The position numbers were made by a program, and so were the translations under genes. From assembly GCA_043557195.1 (NCBI GenBank), contig CP121314.1, forward strand, positions 248,001 to 312,000: a stretch of 64,000 nucleotides of DNA. Reading direction: 5' to 3'. Each line of letters starts with the position of its first letter. Positions within the stretch are counted from its first letter, which is position 1. Under the pieces are notes generated by a model. The model did not search any database. It saw only the letters and a program-made list of their open reading frames with translations, and was not told the DNA's origin. This document shows, piece by piece, positions 24,443 to 33,450 of this stretch. Source of the stretch: Jejuia sp043557195 (GTDB lineage Bacteria; Bacteroidota; Bacteroidia; Flavobacteriales; Flavobacteriaceae).

Positions 24443-26872
24443 ATGCCGATAAAAGATAGATGGTTAGTGTATAACCTTGTTTTCTTACTCTTGATTTATG
24501 CACAAAAAGGCACTTCACAAATCGTATTAATTGGAGAAAATCCTCCTCATAAAAACGTAAATGATGGTGATTTTTCTGCCGTTTGGGATTATTGGCGTAA
24601 TGCAAGTCAATCTCCTTTTTGGATTACTAGAATTATTAAAGGTAAAGAACCGATGGGCTTGCATTACGGAACGCTTTTTAGTAGTAATGAGGAAGGAATA
24701 GCTGAGTCAAAATTACTAAATACTAACCCAGAATATCAACAACCAAAAGTTGGTGATACGTTACAATGGAGTTTTGGTGCAGATTTAGAATATCATAGTA
24801 AGGGCACCATTTCAATTAGTTTAGTTTTTGGACGTCATGAACGCATACTTGCCGAAAAAGTGAAGCTGATAGGTCAAGATAGAACCGTTGAACATTTTAA
24901 AGGCATTTATATAATTAAAAAAGAAGATGCTGCAGCCGGTTTACCCTTTATAAGAGCCACATTTTATTCTGAACAAGATGTAAAAGTGTATTTGCACAAT
25001 GTAAATATTTCGGTACTTACTGATGTAAATATTGGTCCACTAGATTTAAAAGCAAACGTTGACACTAATGGAATTCATTTATCGTGGAAAGACCAGAAAC
25101 AAAGTGAATTTGATGTTTTCAAAGTTTATAGATTATCAGACACTAAACAAGGTTATTCTAAAATTGCAGAAACAAAAGATACGCAGTTAGTTGATGATAC
25201 TATTATCCATGGCGTAACGTACACTTATTTAGTAACACGAACAGGTGATAAGGAATCTGCGCCATCAAACATTGTTTCAATTGTAAAAAAGGATACTAAT
25301 GCACCTAGCGCACCTAATGATGTTTCAACAATTAGTTTTGATACTGAAATAAAACTCTCTTGGACGCCAAATACAGAAAATGATATTTCGCATTATTCCA
25401 TCCGTCGCGGTGATGCCAATGGAGAACATATGAAGGAAATAGCTAAAAACATCAAAAAAAACTCATATGAAGATCTCTTGCCCAATAAAGAAGTAAATCA
25501 TTCTTATGTGGTGTATGCCCATGATTTTAGTGGAAATAAGAGTGAACCATCTAAACTGGTGAAAGCAAAAGTAAAAACAGTTTATGGTGCTTCTTTTCGT
25601 GATTTAATTTTACCGATGCCTATTTACAAAAGTTTAAGCAGTGCTATTTGGGGAGCCAAAAATGTAATTCCAAGAGATCCTGATAATGGTATTGAGCATC
25701 CTAAGTGGTCGTATTGGGGAGGTAGACCAATGAAAGGTAAAGATGAGAAATACCATATGCTTGTGGTACGTTGGCCAGAAAATGGATTAAAAGGGCATTG
25801 GGAATGGCCAAATTCAACTGTTGTCCACGCCGTTTCTGATACACCAACAGGCCCGTATATCGCTACAAATGATAAGGCTTATGATTTTACTGATGGTAAG
25901 GGGCATAATGCAGATGTTACACAGTTAAATGATGGCAGCTATTTATTGTATTCGTTGATAGATTGGGAACCAACATTATTTACTTCGAATTCCATCAACG
26001 GCCCTTGGAAAAGAGAGGGCGTAATGACTATAGAATATGATGCCAAAGCTCTTAATGACGAACGAGAATACCAAGTACAACGCAATCTTTCGGGAGTGCA
26101 ACTTGACAATGGCGACATGCTTTTTGTTTCCAAATTTGGGAGAATGCTAAAAAGTACTAATGGTTTATTAGGACCTTATAAAGTATTAACTGATGTCATT
26201 CAGAAGAATGAAACCATACCAGAACGCTACCGAAAAAGCAATTATGAAGACCCTGTAATGTGGAAAGATGAAGTACAGTTTCATTGTATTATCAATGCAT
26301 TTTTAGATAAACGCGCTATTTATTTACGTTCACCTGATGGTATCAATTGGACATTTGACCCGGGTATTGCTTACGACCCTTATATCACAAAATATGAAGA
26401 TGGTACAAAAACACATTGGTACAAATTAGAGCGTCCACATATACTTCAAGATAAGTATGGTAGAGCCACTCACCTATCCTTAGCCGCTTTGGATGTTCCG
26501 AAGCGTGATGATTTTTCGAATGATAATCATAATTCTAAAAATATAATTGTACCATTATTGAAGCATAAACGCATAAAGCTTTTGAATAAGACCCCTATAA
26601 CATCTGAGACTAAAAAAATAAAAATTTTAATATCTTCTGAAGATGATTTTGATGCACAAAAAGATATTGATTTATCTACTTTAAAATATGGAGCATCGGA
26701 AGTTGTTAATTATGGCAAAGGCTGTTCTCTTTTAAAAGCTAAAAAGAAAGGAAAAGATGTCCTACTAATTTTTCATGCTTCTGGACATGGGTTTACAAAT
26801 AAAAATTTTGCAGGAAAACTTTTAGGAAAAACCAACAACGGTGAACTTATTGTTGGTTTTTCTAAGTTATAA
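24443..26872 (+). CDS. Secreted FN3 plus beta-propeller protein, glycoside-hydrolase-like
   Basis: This 809-residue exported protein has an N-terminal signal (LVFLLLIYAQKGTSQ) and a beta-rich domain (about 20-190). Two fibronectin-III-like domains follow (about 195-285 and 290-380: GIHLSWKDQKQSEFDVFKVY, EIKLSWTPNTENDISHYSI). The large C-terminal region (about 390-700) resembles the five-bladed propellers of GH43/GH117-type families: KYHMLVVRWPENG, VVHAVSDTPTGPY, GHNADVTQLNDGSYLLYS, NYEDPVMWKDEVQFHCII, KLERPHILQDKYGRATHLSL. I could not identify catalytic acids with certainty. Its neighbours (3-keto-glycoside genes, membrane regulator, esterase) support a role in glycan use. Confidence 0.72.
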   Translation: MPIKDRWLVYNLVFLLLIYAQKGTSQIVLIGENPPHKNVNDGDFSAVWDYWRNASQSPFWITRIIKGKEPMGLHYGTLFSSNEEGIAESKLLNTNPEYQQPKVGDTLQWSFGADLEYHSKGTISISLVFGRHERILAEKVKLIGQDRTVEHFKGIYIIKKEDAAAGLPFIRATFYSEQDVKVYLHNVNISVLTDVNIGPLDLKANVDTNGIHLSWKDQKQSEFDVFKVYRLSDTKQGYSKIAETKDTQLVDDTIIHGVTYTYLVTRTGDKESAPSNIVSIVKKDTNAPSAPNDVSTISFDTEIKLSWTPNTENDISHYSIRRGDANGEHMKEIAKNIKKNSYEDLLPNKEVNHSYVVYAHDFSGNKSEPSKLVKAKVKTVYGASFRDLILPMPIYKSLSSAIWGAKNVIPRDPDNGIEHPKWSYWGGRPMKGKDEKYHMLVVRWPENGLKGHWEWPNSTVVHAVSDTPTGPYIATNDKAYDFTDGKGHNADVTQLNDGSYLLYSLIDWEPTLFTSNSINGPWKREGVMTIEYDAKALNDEREYQVQRNLSGVQLDNGDMLFVSKFGRMLKSTNGLLGPYKVLTDVIQKNETIPERYRKSNYEDPVMWKDEVQFHCIINAFLDKRAIYLRSPDGINWTFDPGIAYDPYITKYEDGTKTHWYKLERPHILQDKYGRATHLSLAALDVPKRDDFSNDNHNSKNIIVPLLKHKRIKLLNKTPITSETKKIKILISSEDDFDAQKDIDLSTLKYGASEVVNYGKGCSLLKAKKKGKDVLLIFHASGHGFTNKNFAGKLLGKTNNGELIVGFSKL

Positions 26873-26882
26873 AATGTAGCCT

Positions 26883-26956
26883 AAGCTCCTAGCCCCGATA
26901 GAGGCATTTGTTGGAGCTCCTCGCAGAGAGCGACTGCCGAAAGCGGGAAATAGCTT
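26883..26956 (+). repeat. Structured dispersed repeat, copy B (base type 2)
   Basis: AAGCT (26883-26887) pairs with AGCTT (26952-26956), and CCCG (26894-26897) with CGGG (26944-26947). GGCA (26903-26906) pairs with TGCC (26935-26938), and an apical GCTC/GAGC stem is at 26916-26919 and 26928-26931. The arm is like that of copy D, but the base is the CCCG:CGGG type. It lies between two convergent genes, 10 bases after one stop and 13 before the other. Confidence 0.85.
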
Positions 26957-26969
26957 CTAAAAAAACTAT

Positions 26970-28301
26970 TTACAGTGTTGGCTCCCAACCTTTTTCATAC
27001 TTGCGTTTCCAAAGCATATCGGCTCCTTTATTGTGCAATACTCTACCAGTTTTAGCATCGACATTTAGACTTTCTTGTAAATCTTGAGCTATATTTCCTA
27101 AATGGCATAATTGCGTAGAAATAGCAGCATCAGCTATAGGAGATTTTAAGGCTTCTCCTTTAATAATTGCATTGATAAAATTCTGCATATGATTAACGGT
27201 TAAGCCATCAAACCCAACAGTATCAGATGTTTTGTTAGCTTTGGTTTCCTTCTTCTCATTCTCAAATTGTTTGTTAATCTCATTTCCTCTAAGATCAAAC
27301 AACACATATTTGGCTCTATCTAAATGAATACTACCTTTTGTGCCATGAATTACTGCACCTCGTCCGCCTAATGTTTTAAAGGCATTACAGCTCCGACCAT
27401 CCCAGGTTAATAATTTTCCTCCTTCAAACTCATAGTTTACCATTTGTGTATCAAACCATTCCCAATCGTCTTTATAATGTAAACGCCCACCTGTGGACAC
27501 CACACGAGTTGGGTAATCTACACCTAAAGCCCAACGGCAAATATCAATTTCGTGAGTACCATTATTATGAATTTCTCCCGTACCCCAAGTTCTGAACCAA
27601 TGCCAATTATACGGATGAACGTTATCACGATACGCTTCTCTTGGTGCAGGCCCTTGCCATAAATCCCAATCTAACCATTCAGGAACTGGTATTTGTTTGC
27701 CAAAACCAATCGGTTTTCTTGCATTTGCGTAAAATGCTTCAGCAGCATAAACATCTCCAATAATTCCTTCTTTAATATCTTTTACCGCAATAGCTGACGT
27801 TCTAGAAGAACGCTGTTGATTCCCCATTTGACAAACCATATCATATTTTTGCTGTACTTGTATTAACAACTCATTTTCATGAGGGTTATGACTACAAGGT
27901 TTCTCAACATAAACATGTTTTCCTGCTTGCATAGCCATAATAGCCATTGGAGCATGCCAATGCTCTGGAGTCGCCACAACTACTGCATCGACTGATTTAT
28001 CTTCTAAAAGTTTTCTAAAATCACTTTCTGTTTTTGGGTTTGCATTGGCTTCTTTTGCACAAAATCCCTTGAATTTATTTAGTCTATTTGCATCTACATC
28101 GCAAATTGCAACTACTTTTCCTTGTTTTGAAGCTGCTATTGCTTTTACTAATCCATGCGCTCTTCCGCCACAACCAAAAATTGCAAAATTCACACTATCG
28201 TTCGCTCCAAGAATACTTGCATATGCACTACTAGTACTTAAAAGTGTTGCCCCAGCAGCTCCTAAAGCGGTGTTTTTTATAAATGTTCTACGTGTTGTCA
28301 T
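26970..28301 (-). CDS. Gfo/Idh/MocA-family oxidoreductase with Tat signal
   Basis: This 443-residue protein has a twin-arginine signal (TTRRTFIKNTALGAAGATLL), so it is exported folded, presumably with bound NAD(P). The Rossmann start is VNFAIFGCGGRAHGLVKAI. The EKP motif typical of the family is in AGKHVYVEKPCSHNPHEN, and a substrate-domain block follows (NWHWFRTWGTGEIHNNGTHE, with DICRWALGVDYP). It pairs with a 3-keto-disaccharide hydrolase gene 21 bases upstream. Known Bacteroides systems oxidise glycosides at C3 with such enzymes before cleavage. Its sugar substrate is unknown. Confidence 0.93.
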   Translation of the reverse strand: MTTRRTFIKNTALGAAGATLLSTSSAYASILGANDSVNFAIFGCGGRAHGLVKAIAASKQGKVVAICDVDANRLNKFKGFCAKEANANPKTESDFRKLLEDKSVDAVVVATPEHWHAPMAIMAMQAGKHVYVEKPCSHNPHENELLIQVQQKYDMVCQMGNQQRSSRTSAIAVKDIKEGIIGDVYAAEAFYANARKPIGFGKQIPVPEWLDWDLWQGPAPREAYRDNVHPYNWHWFRTWGTGEIHNNGTHEIDICRWALGVDYPTRVVSTGGRLHYKDDWEWFDTQMVNYEFEGGKLLTWDGRSCNAFKTLGGRGAVIHGTKGSIHLDRAKYVLFDLRGNEINKQFENEKKETKANKTSDTVGFDGLTVNHMQNFINAIIKGEALKSPIADAAISTQLCHLGNIAQDLQESLNVDAKTGRVLHNKGADMLWKRKYEKGWEPTL

Positions 28302-28322
28302 TTTAATATCTTTTTGTTGTGG

Positions 28323-29699
28323 TTAGTTTAGTTCTTTTATTTTAATATTCTTGAAGTGCACTTCGTCTCCATGGTCTTGTAATAAAATTAAGCCTTCTTC
28401 TGCTTCACCAAAATTTGGCCAATCTCTATATTTACTATAAGCTACCAATGCTTTCCACATTTGTGTACCTCTATCATATTTAACTACAGTACATCCATTA
28501 AGTATATGCTCAACTTTGTAGCCGTTAACGATAATTCGAGCACGATTCCATCCATTCTTATAAACATATTTCTTGGTATATAAAGAAGGAATATACTCTT
28601 TAGCATTAGCCGTTATTAAATCATATAATGAACCGATGGTTCTATTCCCATTTGTTCCCTTTTTAGCGTCTGGATGCTTTTTATCATCTAAAATTTGAAA
28701 TTCGCATCCTATTGCAGACCCCTTACCTTTGTTTAATTCGGTATCCACAAAATATTTAATACCACTATTTGCGCCTTCAGTAAATTTAAAATCTACGTCG
28801 AGAACGAAGTTTTTATATGGTTTAGTAGTTACAATATCTCCTCCATTCTCAGACTCAGCACCACCAGATGCATGTACCGTTAATATTCCATCATTCATAC
28901 TCCAGCCTTTATCTGGAAAATCATCACGTTTCGCTCCTCGCCAACCATTAGTTGTTTTTCCGTCCCACAATAGTTCCCAACCTGCTTCCTTTTCCTCGTC
29001 GGTTAAAGCGTTTAATTGGTAACTAACTACTGGAGCAGTCGTTTCAAATTCATAATCATCCGAAATTTCAGTTAACTTTATGTTTTTCCATTTAATCGTT
29101 TTTCCTGCTCTGGATTTATCATTTCCAATACTGTGAACTTGTAGCGCTATAAAGCCAGTCTCTGCGCTTTCCTCATAAAGATTAGCACAGTTAACCCCAT
29201 TTACCCAAGTTGCAATATGGTTTCCTGAAGCGATTACTTTAACCTTATTCCACTCTTGCTGTTTGTAAGCACTTCTTGCATCAGCATTATATTCTAAAGG
29301 ATACCTCCACCCCTTTCTGGCTTCATCAAATAAACCACCAAACCATCCTCTAGGAGAATCATCAGCTTCAACTTGCAAACCATGTACGCGCCCATCGTTA
29401 TAATCCTTATAACTATGGCTACGAATTTGCACTCCTGAATTCAAACCGCTTCCCAGGAACATTTCGTACTCCAAAATAAAATTGGTGTAGTCTTTCTTGG
29501 TTGCCAAAAATGTATTTGGTGTTCCTGTTTTTGAAGTTCCTACAATTTCATTATCTACAACTTTATATTCAGCGGTACCGTTAAGTACTTTCCAACCTTT
29601 CAGGTTTTTTCCATTAAATAAATCTACTGTTTTTTCTTGTGCATAAACCGAAGTAGCAAATACTAAAAACACAAGGAGGTAAGCAATATTATTCTTCAT
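28323..29699 (-). CDS. Double-domain 3-keto-disaccharide hydrolase (DUF1080)
   Basis: This 458-residue secreted protein (signal ending FATSVYA) contains two tandem DUF1080 jelly-roll domains. The first is at about 25-212 (LFNGKNLKGWKVLNG ... GVQIRSHSYKDYNDGRVHGL). The second is at about 235-457 (WELLWDGKTTNGWRGAKRDD ... SGIKYFVDTELNKGKGSAIG, EFQILDD). The W-x-x-L-F/W-D/N-G-K start and the E-x-Q-x-x-D/E segments are characteristic. Family members cleave 3-keto-glycosides without classical retaining chemistry. It forms a two-gene operon with the Gfo/Idh/MocA oxidoreductase. A -7-like promoter element lies 39 bases upstream. Confidence 0.92.
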   Translation of the reverse strand: MKNNIAYLLVFLVFATSVYAQEKTVDLFNGKNLKGWKVLNGTAEYKVVDNEIVGTSKTGTPNTFLATKKDYTNFILEYEMFLGSGLNSGVQIRSHSYKDYNDGRVHGLQVEADDSPRGWFGGLFDEARKGWRYPLEYNADARSAYKQQEWNKVKVIASGNHIATWVNGVNCANLYEESAETGFIALQVHSIGNDKSRAGKTIKWKNIKLTEISDDYEFETTAPVVSYQLNALTDEEKEAGWELLWDGKTTNGWRGAKRDDFPDKGWSMNDGILTVHASGGAESENGGDIVTTKPYKNFVLDVDFKFTEGANSGIKYFVDTELNKGKGSAIGCEFQILDDKKHPDAKKGTNGNRTIGSLYDLITANAKEYIPSLYTKKYVYKNGWNRARIIVNGYKVEHILNGCTVVKYDRGTQMWKALVAYSKYRDWPNFGEAEEGLILLQDHGDEVHFKNIKIKELN

Positions 29700-29737
29700 A
29701 ATTAATTCTAATTTTTAAAATTTAGTTCGTTGTCTCT

Positions 29738-29745
29738 CAAATATA
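29738..29745 (-). promoter_or_regulatory. Candidate -7 element for the DUF1080-oxidoreductase operon
   Basis: On the minus strand TATATTTG (29745-29738) matches TAnnTTTG, 38 bases upstream of the DUF1080 ATG. No clear TTG -33 partner is visible. The region is shared with the divergent winged-helix regulator gene, which starts at 29875, so cross-regulation is possible. Confidence 0.45.
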
Positions 29746-29874
29746 GTTGATATAATAAGGTTTATAAACTTTTAACCTTATTTAACGGTTGTTTTAATGG
29801 TTAAAAGTAGTCTATCACCTCAATATTAGCTTATGATTCTATTTTTTACTTAATTTACATTCGAAATACATTGA

Positions 29875-31086
29875 ATGATATCCAAAGAAGAAAAAATAAA
29901 TGTGCTTAAGTCGATTTTGGACAGTAAAACGTTCTCTAAATCTACCACAAGTAATATACTGTTGAAGTATTTAGTAGAATCTTCTATAGAAGGGAAAAAC
30001 TTAAATACTACAGATATCGCTATGGAACTTTTTGGGTCTCATTATGAGCCAGAAAAAAGTGAGGCTACCGTAAGAGTAAATGTTTATCATTTAAGAAAAA
30101 AATTAAAAAAGCATTTTGAAACTGATGGGTTGAACGATGCTATTTTCATTGAAATCCATCGTGGACAATACGGTGTTACCTTCAAAAGAAAAGAGAAAAG
30201 CGGACTTACAAGCAAGAAGAAATTACAACTTGCCGTTTTGGGTTTGTTAATAGCTATTTCGGGGTTTCTAATAATTAAAAAACTAACTTACAAAGACCCC
30301 ATTTGGAATTCTATATTTAAAAGTAAAAACGAAACCAAGCTATACCTCTATGATATTTTTGGATATTATGGTCCTACGCTCTTCAATAAAATGGGATGGC
30401 ATAGAGATTATGAAATAAATTCTCCTGCAGAATTCTATAAGAAAATCGAAAATCATCCAGACTTGATAAAGCAGTATGCTCCAGGAAGAAATCTATATGT
30501 TAATTTTTTAAGTTCATACTCTGTAAACGATTTATCGCGTTATTTTGAAAGACATAATACATCTTTTAGTATAGATAAGTTCCATAACCTGTCTCCTTTA
30601 GATTTAAAAGAGCAGAACTCTATTTACTTAGGCCCATTACGTTATGAAAATGCCTTTGTAGATTTTTTTAATTTGAAATCTAAACGGGTAAAATTAGTAT
30701 CGAAACCTAAGATTGACGAAGTATCAGAAATAGAATTTTTGAATAATGAGGGTGTATCTTATAATGACAATAGGAATATTGCTTATAAAAATTCTGAAAA
30801 GAATATTGACACCATCATCAAACTAAACTCTGACGGACATAGTTTTGAGCATGTTTTAGTTGCAAAACTTAAAGGAGATAATGATACGACTAATTTTATG
30901 TTTTTCTCCAATCATGGGTTTGGTGCAACAGCAGCTGTTGAGTATTTTACGCATACCGATTCTATTAGTAAATTTAACAAGGATTACCTCAAAAGTTCAG
31001 AAGAGTTCGTGGCGCTATTTTATGTAAGTGGAAAGGAACGCACAGGTATGAATATAAAACAGGTGTTTTTTGAAAATAATGAATAA
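29875..31086 (+). CDS. Membrane-anchored one-component regulator with N-terminal winged helix
   Basis: The 403-residue protein has an N-terminal DNA-binding domain (about 1-105: STTSNILLKYLVESSIEGKN, TDIAMELFGSHYEP, SEATVRVNVYHLRKKLKKHF, IEIHRGQYGVTF). This resembles the winged-helix domain at the head of some adenylate-cyclase-like and TolB-linked proteins. One transmembrane helix follows (about 113-133, LQLAVLGLLIAISGFLI), then a periplasmic domain of about 270 residues that I do not recognise. The ToxR/CadC-like layout suggests direct sensing across the inner membrane. It sits between the divergent 3-keto-glycoside operon and a co-directional esterase, so it probably regulates one or both. 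Confidence 0.8.
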   Translation: MISKEEKINVLKSILDSKTFSKSTTSNILLKYLVESSIEGKNLNTTDIAMELFGSHYEPEKSEATVRVNVYHLRKKLKKHFETDGLNDAIFIEIHRGQYGVTFKRKEKSGLTSKKKLQLAVLGLLIAISGFLIIKKLTYKDPIWNSIFKSKNETKLYLYDIFGYYGPTLFNKMGWHRDYEINSPAEFYKKIENHPDLIKQYAPGRNLYVNFLSSYSVNDLSRYFERHNTSFSIDKFHNLSPLDLKEQNSIYLGPLRYENAFVDFFNLKSKRVKLVSKPKIDEVSEIEFLNNEGVSYNDNRNIAYKNSEKNIDTIIKLNSDGHSFEHVLVAKLKGDNDTTNFMFFSNHGFGATAAVEYFTHTDSISKFNKDYLKSSEEFVALFYVSGKERTGMNIKQVFFENNE

Positions 31087-31127
31087 TTAGAAAATTATTA
31101 TCTTAAACAGTAAACGATTAATCAATT

Positions 31128-32357
31128 ATGAAAAACCTTGCAATAACGCTAACTGTATTTTTATTTGTATTTCATTTTTCTGCTTCTGGGCAACAGGACA
31201 TTGTTATCGGCAAAATAGACAGTCTACAATCGGAAATTCTAAAGGAAAATAGAAAACTCATGATTCATGTTCCTAATAGCGGGTCGAATTCTATTTTCGC
31301 GAAGAAAAAGTATCCTGTTTTATATGTTTTGGATGGCGACGGACATTTTACATCTATTGTCGGATTAATGAAACAATTTAGTGGAAATAATCTTATTCCT
31401 GAGATGATTGTTGTAGCAATTCCAAATACAGATAGAACAAGGGATTTAACACCTTCAAAAGCTAAACCCAATCCACCAATGGTACCCGTAGGTTTAGCCG
31501 AAGCATCAGGAGGTGGGAAGAATTTTTTAGCTTTTCTAGAAAAAGAACTCGTTCCTTTTATAGACAAAACCTACCCCACAGAACCCTATAGAATGATTAT
31601 TGGCCACTCTTTTGGTGGACTATTTGTAATGGATGCACTACTTGACAAGCCCGAATTGTTTAATAGTTATATTTCTATTGACCCTTCCATCTGGTGGAAT
31701 AATAGCAACTTATTAAATGCTTATAAGAAGAGTAATCTAAAAGATGATAAGTATAAAAACAAGTCTCTTTATATTGGAATTGCTAATACATTAGAAAAAG
31801 ATATAGATACTTTGGCTGCTAGAAAAATGAAAGGCCCAATGGTGGACCATTTTAATGCTATGTTTGAAATAAGGGATTTTATCCGATCAAAAAAACATGA
31901 TGACTTTTATTTTAAATCGAAATATTACCCTAATGATTCTCACGGATCTGTACCACTAATAACTGCTTATGATGGATTACGGTTTATTTTTGACTTTTAT
32001 CGCTTCGACATTAAATTTGACGATATAGTAAAAGAGAATACAGACATTGTTGCTAAAATGAAAGCACACTACAATAATGTTACAAAAGCATTAGGTTATG
32101 AAAATAAGCCAGATGAAGCTATGGTTAATGGTATGGGTTATCAACTTATGCAAATGGAAAAAATGGATATAGCTAAGCAATTTTTTAAAATGAATATTGA
32201 ATACTATCCGAAAAGCTCTAATGTTTATGATTCTTATGGCGACTATTGGATGGCTGTAGAAAATAAGGCAAAAGCCATAGAAAACTTTGAGAAAGCTTTA
32301 GCTATAAAAGAAAACCCTTACTCTAGAGAAAAGTTAGATAAATTAAAACCTAATTAG
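31128..32357 (+). CDS. Secreted alpha/beta-hydrolase esterase with C-terminal TPR
   Basis: This 409-residue exported protein (signal ending FHFSASGQ) has an esterase-D/Fes-like domain (about 25-305). The nucleophile elbow is GHSFGG in YRMIIGHSFGGLFVMDALL, the oxyanion region is YPVLYVLDGDGHFTSIVGL, and the catalytic His is probably in NDSHGSVPLITAYDG. The last 80 residues form TPR helices (MAVENKAKAIENFEKALAIK). It could remove acyl groups from glycans or act on siderophore esters; the first fits the locus better. It lies 41 bases after the membrane regulator. Its last 4 bases overlap the convergent purC stop. Confidence 0.88.
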   Translation: MKNLAITLTVFLFVFHFSASGQQDIVIGKIDSLQSEILKENRKLMIHVPNSGSNSIFAKKKYPVLYVLDGDGHFTSIVGLMKQFSGNNLIPEMIVVAIPNTDRTRDLTPSKAKPNPPMVPVGLAEASGGGKNFLAFLEKELVPFIDKTYPTEPYRMIIGHSFGGLFVMDALLDKPELFNSYISIDPSIWWNNSNLLNAYKKSNLKDDKYKNKSLYIGIANTLEKDIDTLAARKMKGPMVDHFNAMFEIRDFIRSKKHDDFYFKSKYYPNDSHGSVPLITAYDGLRFIFDFYRFDIKFDDIVKENTDIVAKMKAHYNNVTKALGYENKPDEAMVNGMGYQLMQMEKMDIAKQFFKMNIEYYPKSSNVYDSYGDYWMAVENKAKAIENFEKALAIKENPYSREKLDKLKPN

Positions 32358-33304
32358 GCGTTTAGGTACTCCAACACATTAGCTTCTATTCTATCTTGTA
32401 TGTTTGAAACATCAGCTTTCACAAAGGTTTCTCCTGTAATGTTTTCATAAAGCTCAATGTAGCGTTCAGAAACGGTTTCAATGTATTCATCGCTCATGTA
32501 AGGTACAGTCTGTCCTTCTAAACCTTGAAAGTTATGAGAAATAAGCCATTGACGCACAAACTCTTTGCTTAATTGCTTTTGCGGTTCTCCTTTGTCTTGT
32601 CGTTCTTCGTACCCTTCAGCGTAAAAATATCTTGAAGAATCTGGAGTATGAATTTCGTCTATTAAAACGATTTGTCCTTCTTTAGTTTTTCCAAATTCAT
32701 ATTTGGTATCAACTAAAATCAAACCTCTTGACGCGGCAATTTCAGAACCTCGTTGAAACAGTTTGCGTGTGTAATCTTCAAGAATAACATAATCTTCTTC
32801 TGAAACGATGCCACGTTTCAAAATATCTTCTCTGGAAATATCTTCATCATGGTCGCCCATTTCCGCTTTAGTTGCTGGTGTGATAATCGGCTCTGGAAAT
32901 GCGTCATTCTCTTTCATACCTTCTGGCATTGGCACACCACATAGCATACGCTTTCCTGCTTTGTATTCTCGTGCTGCATGACCACTCATATAGCCGCGAA
33001 TTACCATTTCTACTTTAAAAGGGTCACATAAATGACCAACAGCAACATTAGGATCTGGTGTTGCTGTTAACCAATTTGGCACTAAGTCCTCAGTAGCTGC
33101 CATCATTTTGGTAGCTATTTGGTTTAAGATTTGTCCTTTATAAGGAATACCTTTTGGCATTACCACATCGAAGGCTGATAACCTATCGGTAGCAATCATT
33201 ACCAGTTCTTTATCGTTAATGTTGTATACTTCTCTAACTTTTCCTTTGTAGATTGATTTTTGATTTGGAAAATTGAAGTTTGTGTCTATTATTGTGTTAC
33301 TCAT
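32354..33304 (-). CDS. purC: SAICAR synthetase
   Basis: This 316-residue purine enzyme couples CAIR with aspartate and ATP to give SAICAR. Landmarks are KSIYKGKVREVYNINDKELV, MIATDRLSAFDVVMPKGIPY, the central EMVIRGYMSGHAAREYKAGK, GLILVDTKYEFGKTKEGQIV, and LIDEIHTPDSSRYFY, which is the most diagnostic motif. It is the longer (about 310-residue) form typical of Bacteroidetes. Repeat copy C lies between its start and phoH on the same strand, so the two may still be co-transcribed through the element. Confidence 0.97.
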   Translation of the reverse strand: MSNTIIDTNFNFPNQKSIYKGKVREVYNINDKELVMIATDRLSAFDVVMPKGIPYKGQILNQIATKMMAATEDLVPNWLTATPDPNVAVGHLCDPFKVEMVIRGYMSGHAAREYKAGKRMLCGVPMPEGMKENDAFPEPIITPATKAEMGDHDEDISREDILKRGIVSEEDYVILEDYTRKLFQRGSEIAASRGLILVDTKYEFGKTKEGQIVLIDEIHTPDSSRYFYAEGYEERQDKGEPQKQLSKEFVRQWLISHNFQGLEGQTVPYMSDEYIETVSERYIELYENITGETFVKADVSNIQDRIEANVLEYLNA

Positions 33305-33368
33305 GTTATATTGTTTATGAGTTGATATGTTTATTCGTTTAAAATTGAAACCTAAGCAGGCAAATGGT

Positions 33369-33442
33369 TTAGCCCCGATTGATGCAGCATCCTTTTTTGA
33401 GGCACGAGAAAAAGATATAGCGGAAAGCGGGACATAGTCTCC
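33369..33442 (+). repeat. Structured dispersed repeat, copy C (base type 2)
   Basis: CCCG (33374-33377) pairs with CGGG (33428-33431). The arm contains GCATCC followed by a T-run (to 33398) that can pair with AAAAAG at about 33409-33414, and then GATATAGCGGAAAGC. The arm is nearly identical to that of copy F, although F has the GGG:CCC base. The element starts about 65 bases upstream of the purC start and ends 9 bases from the phoH stop. Confidence 0.85.
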
Positions 33443-33450
33443 TAAAAAAA

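Noticed and set aside
24336..24605. Antisense frame covering the carbonic anhydrase end and the start of the propeller gene
   Set aside because: It overlaps two clearly real genes, and the amino-acid pattern is not protein-like.
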